Origin: Hyposmocoma kahamanoa
Lineage: Eukaryota > Arthropoda > Insecta > Lepidoptera > Cosmopterigidae
Length of the DNA stretch: 64,000 nt
Assembly (NCBI RefSeq): GCF_003589595.1
Contig: NW_020653993.1
Location: 8,585,154-8,649,153, forward strand
Reading direction: 5' to 3'
Each line of letters starts with the position of its first letter. Position 1 is the stretch's first letter. The translations under genes and the position numbers were made by a program. The notes beneath the pieces are model-generated. The model saw only the letters and a program-made list of their open reading frames with translations, made no database searches and was not told where the DNA came from. Shown here one piece after another: positions 10,484 to 21,500 of this stretch.

Positions 10484-12345
10484 CTGTAATTCGTGCGGGA
10501 ACAGACAGTGACCACGCCCGTTCATCGAGTTCAAAGTGCTTGAACCGAAAGAAGCGTGTACGTGAAACTGATGTAGGTGAGAACCACGAATTGTCAGTAT
10601 ATTGTGTCAAGGAAATTGATTATTTCGTCGGTACGCTGGCAGATAAAAAAGTTAAGTTATTGGAAACGATTCGAAACGACGTAAAAGAGTTGTCAAGACT
10701 CGGGATTGAATTGACATATTTGATAAATTGCTTTTTCAAACATTACTGTACTCGTGATGACTTTCCTCTCCCGTTTCCAAAGTTTGAACCTTTACAATTC
10801 ACCTACGTATTGGGCAGACAACGTAAGCTACAAGATCCATTTGGGTATTATTGAAAAATACAAGCAATTGAATAACAACGTGGTGTATGACGGAGCCTTG
10901 AGGTCGTTCACTTTAATGGCTATGGCCAAGGAGTACAAACACAATTTTGGAGACGAATGTACACACGCACGCTTACAAACGCTTAAAGCGATACATGTAT
11001 ATATAAATAAATAAATGTATTTCAAGTTTTTCGAAAATTTAACAAAGGCACGAGTAGTGTTTCAACGCATTGTATAAAAATACGTACAGTGATAACGAAA
11101 TCGGTGATTGGTTCAACGCTATCAATGTTACCGAGGAAGGAGATAAGCAAAATTTTTGGAAGTTTGTCCCGCTGTACAACACGAGCTTTCGGAAAATAAT
11201 AAGAAGTCGTTCAATGAATTTCCTGTGTATTCTCACGGGTCGAAGTACCTCACGTACGACTCGCGGGGTCTGCATGAACTTTTACGCAGAGTCGACAGGC
11301 AGAATACGTCATATCGTCATAAAATATCAAACAATACTGGAGTAAATATTTCAGCCTGCCCAAAAATTTCGGTTATAGTTTTTGCACAGACGGCGTTTGC
11401 ATTTCAATGTCGATGAATAGATTAATTGAGAAAGGGTACAAATATAAAACCAAGGAAGCGAGAAAAGAAGAAGCACTTGAAAACAACAACAGTTGTTATA
11501 GGAAATATAATAAAGTTATAGCCGTTGACCGGGGGCCAAAACCGATAGTTACATGCACGAGAACCAGTAACGGGTTTGAGTACAAAACGCTGAAAAAGAG
11601 TAAAGTTGTATACGAAACTAAAGAGTGGCACCGAGTAAAAAAGGGATTACGATTCGTCAAAGATATAAATGCAGAAATTAGGAATGATAGAGAGTCTACA
11701 GAAAAGCAACTGGGATGTGCCATCTCTCGCAAAACTGCACACGTAGAAGAATACACCAAATTCCAACTCATGGTTCGACAAGAAACAGCACCGCTACGAA
11801 TAGAGGCGGGTGCAGCGGTTAAAGTTTGACAAGTATATACACGATCAAAAGGTAAACCACACGATTGTCGACGAGTATTTCGGCAAAGAGGCCGGCACCC
11901 TCGTGGTGTACGGCGCTGGGTTCGATTTTATGAACAAAGTGAACTTTAAGGGTCACCGTAAATTTAGACACAATGATATTATAAAGACAATAAAACAACA
12001 AAAAAATTTGTCTATCTATATTATAGGCGAAGCGTTTATAACTAAAAACTGCAGCAAATGTTTTGAAGAAAACATCAGCAAGGACTGCACGTCTCTAATG
12101 GTCGTATTCCAGAACTCTACACAATACTCAAGTTAAGACTTGAGTATTGCAGTGAGCACTGAAAATGGAATACGATCCTGAATCTCCACACACCGTTACG
12201 TATACTGTAGTGTAGTGTATGCCGTAAAGGTATTCATAAAGATAAAAACGGGGCAAAAAATATTCCATTGAAATATGAATATAAAGTTCAAAATTTGCCG
12301 TGTGTTCCTTTGTTCACCGGCAATGATATGGATGTTAGTCAATAA
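10484..12345 (+). pseudogene. Fanzor (TnpB-like RNA-guided nuclease) relic
   Basis: Open pieces in all three frames line up in the order of a Fanzor protein: 10507-10854, 10754-11014, 11070-11220, 11156-11345, 11350-11829, 11810-12098 and 12211-12345. Landmarks: AMAKEYKHNF helix in the N-terminal part; NFWKFVPLY; the family's TDGV motif at 11386-11397; a RuvC-I-like AVDRGPKPIVT with Asp at 11527; VVYGAGFDF near 11907; a Glu at 12029 before TKNCSKC; a second CSVC at 12211-12222; and KDKNGAKNI with Asp at 12241, matching RuvC-III. At least five frameshifts plus a MITE insertion make it non-functional. Fanzors are eukaryotic homologues of IS605/IS607 TnpB, known to be RNA-guided DNA nucleases carried by transposable elements. 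No partner transposase is visible. Confidence 0.8.
12099..12178. mobile_element. Harbinger-like MITE inside the Fanzor relic
   Basis: 80 bp with ends TGGTCGTATTCC and GGAATACGATCC and a central palindrome around ACTTGAGTATTG. It splits the zinc-finger region of the Fanzor relic between CSKC and CSVC. The longer relative at 21858-22032 has a TTA duplication; here the flanks are TAA/TGA. Confidence 0.6.
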
Positions 12346-12507
12346 GGTCAATTATCGTAACTCTTAGCCGGCCGTTAAGACCGATTAAGGGTTAATATGA
12401 AATAGTTAACACAAGCGTTTTATTTCTCCTTCATCCTCTTTCCTTGTAACTATATTTCCTAAACTACGAAGACTAATGCTAATATGTAAACTCGTGATTG
12501 CATCATC

Positions 12508-12517
12508 CCATATATGG
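12508..12517. promoter_or_regulatory. CArG box (SRF-type site)
   Basis: CCATATATGG, a perfect palindromic CC(A/T)6GG match, about 3.1 kb upstream of the cofilin ATG. Confidence 0.35.
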
Positions 12518-12795
12518 CCTTGTAAACATAATCACAAAAGGTATACACAAATTACGATAAGTGACGCGAAAACTGTTAAGATTTATATTATCTAGTCTAC
12601 GTGTAAATAAACATATAGATTTATATATTTATTTACACGTTTGTAAAAATTTTGTACATTTAATGTGAGGAATAAAGCACATTTGAAATAAATCAAGTAG
12701 TTATTTTCTATTATTCGTCTGATAGGCTAAGCAGCCGGTATTCCCGCCAAATTTTAAATAAGTAAATGTTAACGATATGTGCTGTTTCCGTCTGT

Positions 12796-12805
12796 CCATA
12801 TATGG
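12796..12805. promoter_or_regulatory. CArG box (SRF-type site)
   Basis: CCATATATGG again, embedded in the longer palindrome TGTCCATATATGGACA, about 2.8 kb upstream of the cofilin ATG. Confidence 0.38.
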
Positions 12806-13271
12806 ACATTATGAGTATACGATTTGTGATTGGTTAAAATGTTATCATCACCACTAGTGATTCACTTTCCAGTAGCATGTTTTTACTGTAGCTCCGAAAA
12901 TGCTTCGCGCGTTTTTCTTCGACTATAATCTCAAGCAAGGCGTGCGGTTTATATTGAACAATTTTATATTGTTTGCGCTGTATCGCAACATTGCTCACCC
13001 GGGTTGTTAGTGTTTAAAAGACGACGTGACGCGTGTTTATAGTGTTTTGTGATTATTCAGAATATATCAAGTAATTTTTAGTTTTAATGTATTTTACAGT
13101 TCCGTTATTTTTTTTTGCATTTGGGCATGTTTACTTTAAAAGTACAATAACGTAAAAATTACTTCATATCTTTTTGTTCTTTTCAAATTCTATGTTGGAA
13201 TCATAATCTAAAGACACTCTAAATTTTATAATTGACGTTTTCAAATTAACAAAATATTCAGAGAAATTAAA

Positions 13272-13352
13272 GCTCTGAGTGGCACTGCTACTGTTATGGA
13301 CAGGCGTGCAGCTTACCATCAGGCGCACGAGTTGTTCCACCCGTCATTAGAT
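13272..13352 (-). repeat. Family B fragment
   Basis: Inverted 5' end of family B (GGCGTGCAGCTTACCATC, CCACCCGTCATTAG). Confidence 0.65.
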
Positions 13353-14111
13353 ATTATATTAAAAAAAATTAAGAAAAATTTGTGACTAGAGTCTGGACAA
13401 GACACGGTCACTCATTTTTCTTAATTTTTTACAATTTGGTTACCCCAATCAAAGTGTAATAAAGTGAAATTAAACGAATGTATGTATGCAACAAATTTTG
13501 TTACTGTAAAAGTTTTGAAGAAGATATTAACTACATAATCATTTACCGTAGCATTGCAGAATATAGTGTGAATAACCTCACGTGACAATATTTTATTCAG
13601 TTGATAAATCTAAGTATGCTTATTAGGTAATTAACTATTGTCTTTTCATTTCATTTGTCGCTCCCAATTTGTGCGTTAATAAAATTACTGTGCAAATGTT
13701 TTAAAATCACCTTGTGACCTTGCAGCCATGTTTGGCACTGCATTAATCTTTTGCAGTCATTGGTTGCCGGTGCTCGCAATGACATAAAAATGTGACGTCA
13801 AGGTGCTCGCCATGTTCGCTATTGTCATAAAATTATATAGTTTATCACTCGCATTTGACAGCTAAATGTGGATATAATAGCTTTATCAAGGCGGCATACT
13901 ATGGGGGAATATCACAAACTTCGTACAATGAAATTTTTCAATATAAAATATATATATATAACTCCTAAAATTCTTAATTATGAAGAAATACACTCTGGTG
14001 ATTAATTGGACAGCAAAACCGATGGAAAAAATTAAATTCTGTTATGCTTTCTGCCATCCAAGTTAATTTATTGGTGATTTTGCTTTTCAGAACTCTATGC
14101 ACCAATTTATT

Positions 14112-14240
14112 GATTTTTTTATTTATTTATTGAGCATTAGCTATAGAGCCATCAGCTTAAACAGGTAACAAATAATTATGAATTTCAAAACGTAATAATA
14201 AATAATACGTAGGTAAACTAAAAATTTTATATAATGATGC
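14112..14240 (+). repeat. Repeat family E, copy 1
   Basis: Shares GAGCATTAGCTATAGAGC, CATCAGCTTAAAC and GTAACAAATAATTA with 46330-46460 (plus) and 52478-52545 (minus). Confidence 0.5.
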
Positions 14241-14689
14241 AAAAACTATAACTTCTAAACCCGCCATTTTCATCCCAATTTCTTGACTACAATCCAAGTT
14301 TTTTAAAACTAATATTTTCAAAGTAAAAGAAGGAGATCAATGAGTAAAAGTTAATAAAGTAGGTATCTACAGTACATTCTCGTTCTAAATATGTCCAGAA
14401 TATAATTATTTTCTATAATTTCATTAAGTGTTGCTGTTTCTAAAACAAAAAACACCCAATAGGTATTATTATTATTTTGCAGAAAATAGGATAACATATT
14501 GTGGTCAGGGACTAACTTTTGTTGTAATTTAAAACAGGTTTCAAATTACCAAAATGTAGTAAATTCTATCTTCTTCCTTATTCTAATTCTATCCTTCTAT
14601 CCTTCATAATTCTATCTTATTTTCCATAAAAAAGAAACTAACAGTGCGCAGTGGTTATACACGGCGACTTTTAGCAGTGATGCAAACGC

Positions 14690-14895
14690 GCGTTCGAGAA
14701 ACGCGCGATTGTATCGCTATACTTGCGATTTGTAGACGATTGCATCGATGCATACACGCGACTGCGTCGACACAAACGCGCGATTACATCGATGCTATCG
14801 CCTTTAAAACCCAGGTGTAGCGATACAATCGCGCGTTAGTATCGATGCAGTCGCGTGGTTGCATTGTTGCTTAAAATCGTGCGCTACATCGCTCT
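14690..14895. repeat. CG-rich short-period repeat
   Basis: Degenerate units of about 20 bp containing CGCGCGATT and GCATCGATGC alternate on both strands, in a locally GC-rich island inside AT-rich DNA. No coding frame. Confidence 0.6.
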
Positions 14896-15439
14896 AACCA
14901 TGACGCGAACTTCTTGGCAAATTATCTTAAAGTTTTGTTACAATCAAGTTAGGACAGCCTAAAATGTGCTAAAATTGTGGGTACCTACTGAACACGTCGT
15001 GTAGGTCGTGCTTGATACAGTTTAAATTCAACTCTATTACTATCGTAGTAAAAACGGTCCAGATTGTCAAATATGTATATACAGTACACCTTAGAGGATG
15101 GAAAAAAAACCAAGTCTAAGATGTATCGCATAGGATGATTTCCAGTCTAAGATGTAAACACGGGGCATGGACAGTAGATATAAGCCTTAGATACAATACA
15201 AGCAATGCAAACAGAAAAATTAAATTCCTACCATACATACTTCAAATAAAATGTCATTTATATAGTTCTGATCCAAATAGATTTTTTTATAAATGATACA
15301 AACACGATGAGAACATTAGAAGTTATGGGACATGCCAAAATGTGTATTGTACTTTTATAGATAAATGCCCTTTTGTGAAATTATCTGTGATAAGTTTTTA
15401 CCATAAAAAGAATTTTAGTTGACTCATCGTTATCCATTA

Positions 15440-15580
15440 CCATTTGACACTTGCGCTGATTGGTCGCCGAGTCGCCGCAAAATACGTGTAGCCAACATTA
15501 CGGCAGTATCGTTCCGGTCGCCCGCTGTCGTGGAGTCGGTGAAGTGAGTGGTGGAATTTTTACGTGTGTAACATCAAAAA
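15440..15580 (+). promoter_or_regulatory. Cofilin promoter / 5' UTR region
   Basis: GC-rich stretch just before the ATG. It has an inverted CCAAT box (ATTGG at 15459-15463) and GTCGCCG repeats but no TATA box. The transcription start cannot be fixed from sequence alone. Confidence 0.45.
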
Positions 15581-15583
15581 ATG
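15581..15583 (+). CDS. tsr: Cofilin exon 1 (initiator Met only)
   Basis: ATG directly followed by the donor GTAAGT, in context CAAAAAATGG. Phase 0 joins the GCG (Ala2) of exon 2. Confidence 0.9.
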
Positions 15584-18500
15584 GTAAGTGAAGAAAATAA
15601 ATTGCAGTGCTTTGGGATCGTATTGTGATAATCTAAAACGCGAGTGTTAAAATTCTATGTGAAATGCCGCATTTACAAAGAAAAATGTTGTTCCGTGAAG
15701 GGTGCCGCCATATTTCGCACAACTCCACTGCGAGTTTGCACGCCTTTTCGTAAAAATAGTTGTCACCGTTCAGTGATTTTTATGCCACGTGTTGTGTTTT
15801 ACGGTACCCGTACGGGCTGTCGAACGGATGGGATGTGCCGCGTGGATGTGATGGACAGGCCAACCGCTGTTGATCGGTGTTGGATTTCACGTATGTTGTA
15901 AAGGTTACGTGCTTGCAACGCCTTTTTTGACGTCGTAGCGCCGATTTGGTAGCGGCGTGGCCGGCAGCGGGGCGTCTGGCGGTTGATCTTCACATTATCA
16001 GACAGATGTGGTGTCGGCGGCACCGCTGTGTCACTCCGCGAGGGCATCGAACCGAGAGTGATTGCACCGCCGCGCAGTCGCATTTGAGTTTGACCATATA
16101 TGGTATAGCAGTCGCGCAACCTCCTGTCAACCGTTTCGTGTCTATTTTGGGGTGAATAGGGGCTACAATTGATATTAGACGCGTCCCTGTACCAAACCGA
16201 CTAAAAATCCACGAGGGTATTGCTCTCTTAAACCGCTAAGTCAAGGTCACTCCTATGACATCAGTGTAATGTCTATACGATGTGGTTTGTAAAAACTTTC
16301 TTATCAGACCCTTAATATCCTGTTATGACTCATATTAACATAATTAGTAAGGAGATATATGCTTTTCCTCGTTGGCTGTGCTCAGTGATGACATGAAATA
16401 GCTATTGGTTGCATATATGGGCATGAATCATTAGTACTGAAGGTTGATCAATGATTCATAACAATTATAGTAATACTATGTTGAATAAAGGTGCACTGGC
16501 ATAGCTGCAGCAAATAGATCTTGTCAATCATTGTACTGCATACAAAAGTAATCAGTAATACTAACATGATAAAGTGGAGATCAAAAGCAAAAGCAACCTC
16601 TAATATACCAGACTAAAGATCTAAAATACAAGGTATTTGTTAATAAATTGCATACAAAGTGTTTCACTTTTCAACTGGTTCATAGTGCTGCATTTGGCAT
16701 TGACACGCGGTGTAAAAGCCCAAGGTAAAGATTTAATAAACAACTCAGAGAAATTCGTAAAATATGCTGATTCAATTTGTAGCTCACTTGGTTGACCGGT
16801 CGCCCTAATTTGGCACTGACACAATGCGAGTGCTGTCAGACTGGAGGATTTTTTTTATTTGCGTTTGATCTTTTTATTAATAATTATAACAATCTAGTGG
16901 AGCAATTTCACAAAAATATGTGAATATCTTTGTAGTAAAATATAATGTCGGTGACACTCTTCTTACACTTCGCATTAACAATTTTAGTTCAGAAAGCAAT
17001 TATTATGGTCTGGACTTTAAACTCTACAAATTGAAGATGTGTATAAGTACTTAATTGTACATATACAAACCATGTACCTAATTAAAAGTTACAAACCATT
17101 ATCACTTGCTTAAATGGTGACAAAAAATGCAACAAGATAAACCATACCTGTATTTCATAAGCATCTTGTGGAATGTCTATCTGAGCCACTGATCTCTATG
17201 GACCTTTTTCCATAAGATAGTATGCACACCCAGCTTCAGGATGTATGAAAATTGTTCATAGTCATACCAGTTGTCCGCTGTCTAGGCCCTTCTCCACAGT
17301 CTAACCAGTAGGCTATGAATAACCAGATTATTCATCAAAAGAAAAATAGTTCATATAACATCATTTGTTGGGCTACACTATAGTCTTACTGGTATATTCT
17401 GTAAAATATGCAATTTACAGTTTCCTGTCTGTAATGAGTGTGTCTAAGTTCTCCTAATTTATTGCTCAAAAGCTACTGCTAATTGCATACTTGCAATTAG
17501 TAGCCAAACATTACAATAAACTGACATTCCCTTCACTGTAGGAATATGTACCTAAGCACTAACACAGAAATAGTAATGCCATTTTGCCAATAACATCTTA
17601 AACTGAGTATGTTAACCTCTCTATTTTACATTTGTATCCTCTATTCAAGCTGGTGAAATGGTTGTCGTAATAACGCACACACTCAACATAGCCCCACACT
17701 AGTGAAACACTGTCGCGGTTGCAATGGAAACGCACATAGACAACCACAAATTACACCATAACTCACGAGATAAATAAATGTAGGCCATACAAATATTTCT
17801 TCCAGCCCAGGAATCGAACGTGGGACCTCTGAGTGGCGGTCCGGTATGGTAACTGCGTTAGCCCTAAGTACAGCAGCATAACTGTTTCCCACTGGAATAT
17901 GCAAGTAATTTAAGTTATGGCACCTAAAAATGAAGATATTGTATATGAATTGTGCAATTTGTTATTCTTGAAACTTCACCTAAATCAACAAACCTGGTAG
18001 CAGCTTTTTTTCTGGTCACAGATCTTAAAAGTGATTAAAAATACTATTATTTACACTTTGTAGACTTCTCGAGTTCTTATGTTTCATGATTATTACACAT
18101 TGGAAGAAAGTATAATTATATATAGTAATTAATATTGGACATAACTTGTTGATGACTTTACCATCTCAGTCAGACGTGACTGTGAGACCTGTAAATGGCC
18201 CGAAACGTAGACTTGCTTTAATGTTTACAAAAGAATTAATGAAGAAACCTGCTTATTGAAAAGTATTAAAAACACCTTTAAGTTACATCTGAAGTCTGAA
18301 CTTGCATTTTCACAGTGCATTGAACAATAAACTGTCCTGAGAGACTCGCACAGTGTAATTATCAAACTTATCAATGTAATTTATTATCCAGTATATTTGC
18401 ATGCAATTACCCTTTTGATTTGAATGTTGACCTTTTGTTAGATTAATTAATTTCATTATGTGTCTATTTACTTAATTGGTTATACTAATTTGTTTATTTA

Positions 18501-21500
18501 ATTGTCAATGATATTTCTGCAATAATAGTCCGAATGTGATCTTGTTAAATAATTACAAAATGATTACACGGCTGAATTTACGTGCGCGCAATTACGCTTA
18601 ATCTTGACAGATTGAAATATCTTGCAAACAGAAAATGCTGTCCACTAGTTTAGTCTCTAATAAAATACCTTACTGTAAAGCAAAGCTTCTTATAAGCTTC
18701 ACAGATCGTTTTAGGAGTTCTCAAGTAAACATGGATACACAGGTCGTCTGGAGCAAAGAGAACCTGTTAAGTAATGGTGTTCATTTAGAACCTTCAGTGT
18801 GATTTCTCTTTATCTTATTGGTAAAGCATAGGAAGAAATACCACCGATAATGTAATTACTATTGTGGTGTGCCCTGGAAACTACATGATAAAGATGCTGC
18901 TGGGCAGTTCTTTCATATAGGCGTTCTACACAGATATCCTACAGGCATCCAGTACACAATTGGGAATAACCCTGAAATTATATCTCTATATATCTGTAAA
19001 TTGATTCATCTTCTGTGTCGCACTCATACATAACTATCAGGTATTAAGTATATCTAGGACATACAAGTATCAATATCGCGCTGTCCTTGCTTCCGACCGC
19101 CAATGTCTCGAGCACCTGAGTCATAACGTGACGCATACGCATACAGCATTGCTAAAGAGGCCATTCACCCCTCCTTGATCCACCCCTCATTTTGATGAGG
19201 AACTAATTGTTTTATCGTTTTAATCTTTGTTAGTAAGCGTAATCGCGATTTGTAGTTTGTTTGTGTGATGTAATTTGTTTTTTTTTTTCTAATAATATGT
19301 TCATTTAGGCGATTAACACACTGCACCGCGACGGTGCGTGGAACGCGGAATCACGGGCGCGGTAACGGAGACGCAGATCTGCGTCAACGCGTGGTTTAAT
19401 CTGCGCGGGGGCAGCGGTCTAGCGACCCACTCAAAGTACTCGCTGCGTAGTTGATCATCGTAATGATTGCACATGTAGCTGAGATCCTTCTTTGACAAGA
19501 ATGGTTAATAATACACAACTCATTCAAGACGCTGCAGTTATACTGTCGATTGTTTTTGTTTACTCAAATAAAAAGACACCGAAGATAACATTCAACTTCA
19601 TTACAAAGATTTAAGAAAATATAAATATTGATGTTTCAACTACACACGAATGTCAACTGAATCCTTTGATTATTTGTTAGAGAACATCCGAACGACAATT
19701 ACTGGAATAGACACAAATTGATTAAAAATCTGCGCGGTAGTGCGGAGCGTAGTGTGCCATACCCTGCGGTTCGCCGTGCTCCCGCGCGGGAAGCGTTGTC
19801 AGTGTGTTTGACGGCGAGTGTTTTCCATACAAACCGAGGTACTTCAGTACAACGTTAAAAATCGCAGCTCCGCGGTGCAGTGTGTTAATCGCTTTAGATA
19901 ACATGTTATCTCAAGTTATGCTATCGCATAAATAAGGACAGTTATGGTAATAAAGACACATTACATTTAAACTTGCTAAAATCCAAAATATCTTTCCCAC
20001 CCACTTTCTTATTATACAGACTAAGCGACTAAAAATTAAGAGCTCCATAATACCTTTGCAAAGATGTGTGTCAGGTTCGTAACAAGTCGAAGGCTCTTAT
20101 CTCTGTCTACCTCAATGGGAGATGGGCGTGACGATATAATACTATGTAGAAAAGTATCTTTGAAATTTGAAATTTAATTGTTTACTAAAAATTTAAATGC
20201 TCCAAAATATCTTTCCAATCTTCTTGCTCATAAAAGTGAATTGGCCATAAAAAAATGTAACGCTCTAAAATGTTTTTCCAACCTATTTGGTCATATTACA
20301 GAACTAACCACTAAGAGGAATGTAGAATTAAATAAAGTGTACTTAACATTCCAACAACATAAATTAAGAATGTAGCGGTTTTCCTATATTGCTATGATAA
20401 ATCGCTTTGATCATTTCTAAATTCGTATTCTACAAATCCTTTTTCTGTATATGAGTCAGTACAAAATTGTATTTCAGTCTATTCATTAGGTATATGAGCT
20501 ATTCGAATGATTAGGTCACTGATTCAACTCAGAAATCGATCGATGTGTGTCTAGTATGGCAATAAAAGAAACTAACAACTTAAATAAATATATTCACAAG
20601 ATGGTAGATCAAATGATCCATGACGAGTTAACGTCACAAATAACATTCATCTTGCATTTAACAGCGTCGTTGCCCTTGTCTGTGGTGCGTCTTACTGTGT
20701 TTCCCTGCTGTACACTCCCTCATCTGTACCTGCAATGACGTAATAAGTTTAATATTTCTTCCACTTCAAATAGGCTGTCATATTTGTGCGAACACATGCT
20801 GCATTCCATCTATCTGGGACGTAAATAACTATTTTCTAAAAAAAACCGACCTCAAAAGTTTATTGAAATCTGTTACTGGAAAGTGCGCGAAACTGGGGGT
20901 CTCACGATCTCCGTCCGACATCGGTCCGAAACAATTACTGCCAAATAAGCAACACTTGACCAAATGAAAAGACGCGTGATGCGAATAAAGCTTCATACTG
21001 GATACGTCTTTTAATTTTGTCGAAAAAAATTATCAAAATCGGTGCACAAATTATCGCATAACACACATGCAAAAAAAATATCGTCGAATTGAGAACCTTC
21101 TCCTTTTTTTGAAGTCGGTTAAATGAGAGAATTTCTCTAAACATTGGATTTTTTTTCCGGATCTAAGTCGCGTATATGTGTTTTTTCAAACAAACCAAGG
21201 TTTCGGATCCTTTAGTTCCATGTCACAAGTGAATAAATAATAATAATAACGCACACACTCAACATAGCCCCGCACTAGGGAAACCCTGTGTCGCGGGTGC
21301 CATGGACACTCACATAGACAACACCCAAACTCACGAGAGAAATAAATGTGGGCCATACAAATATTTCTCCCGACCCGGGAATCGAACCTGGGACCTCTGC
21401 GTGGCAATCCGGCATGGTAACCGTTTGGCCACGGAGGCAGTTGAATAATAAATGGACCGTGGGAGCTGTGAAGGGTTTTAGATCCGGAGAAAATGTTTTT

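Larger units (their letters stand above)
12346..15440. other. Intergenic region upstream of cofilin
   Basis: AT-rich with no supported coding frame. It contains two CArG boxes (12508, 12796), a hairpin at 12595-12640 (TGTAAATAAAC.. and its inverse), a family B fragment, a family E fragment at 14112-14240 and the CG-rich repeat at 14690-14895. Whether 12346-12720 includes the 3' end of the Fanzor-bearing element cannot be seen. Confidence 0.5.

Noticed and set aside
15644..16155. Overlapping frames of 69-106 codons on both strands in cofilin intron 1
   Set aside because: They result from the GC-rich start of the intron; no family resemblance and no splice context.
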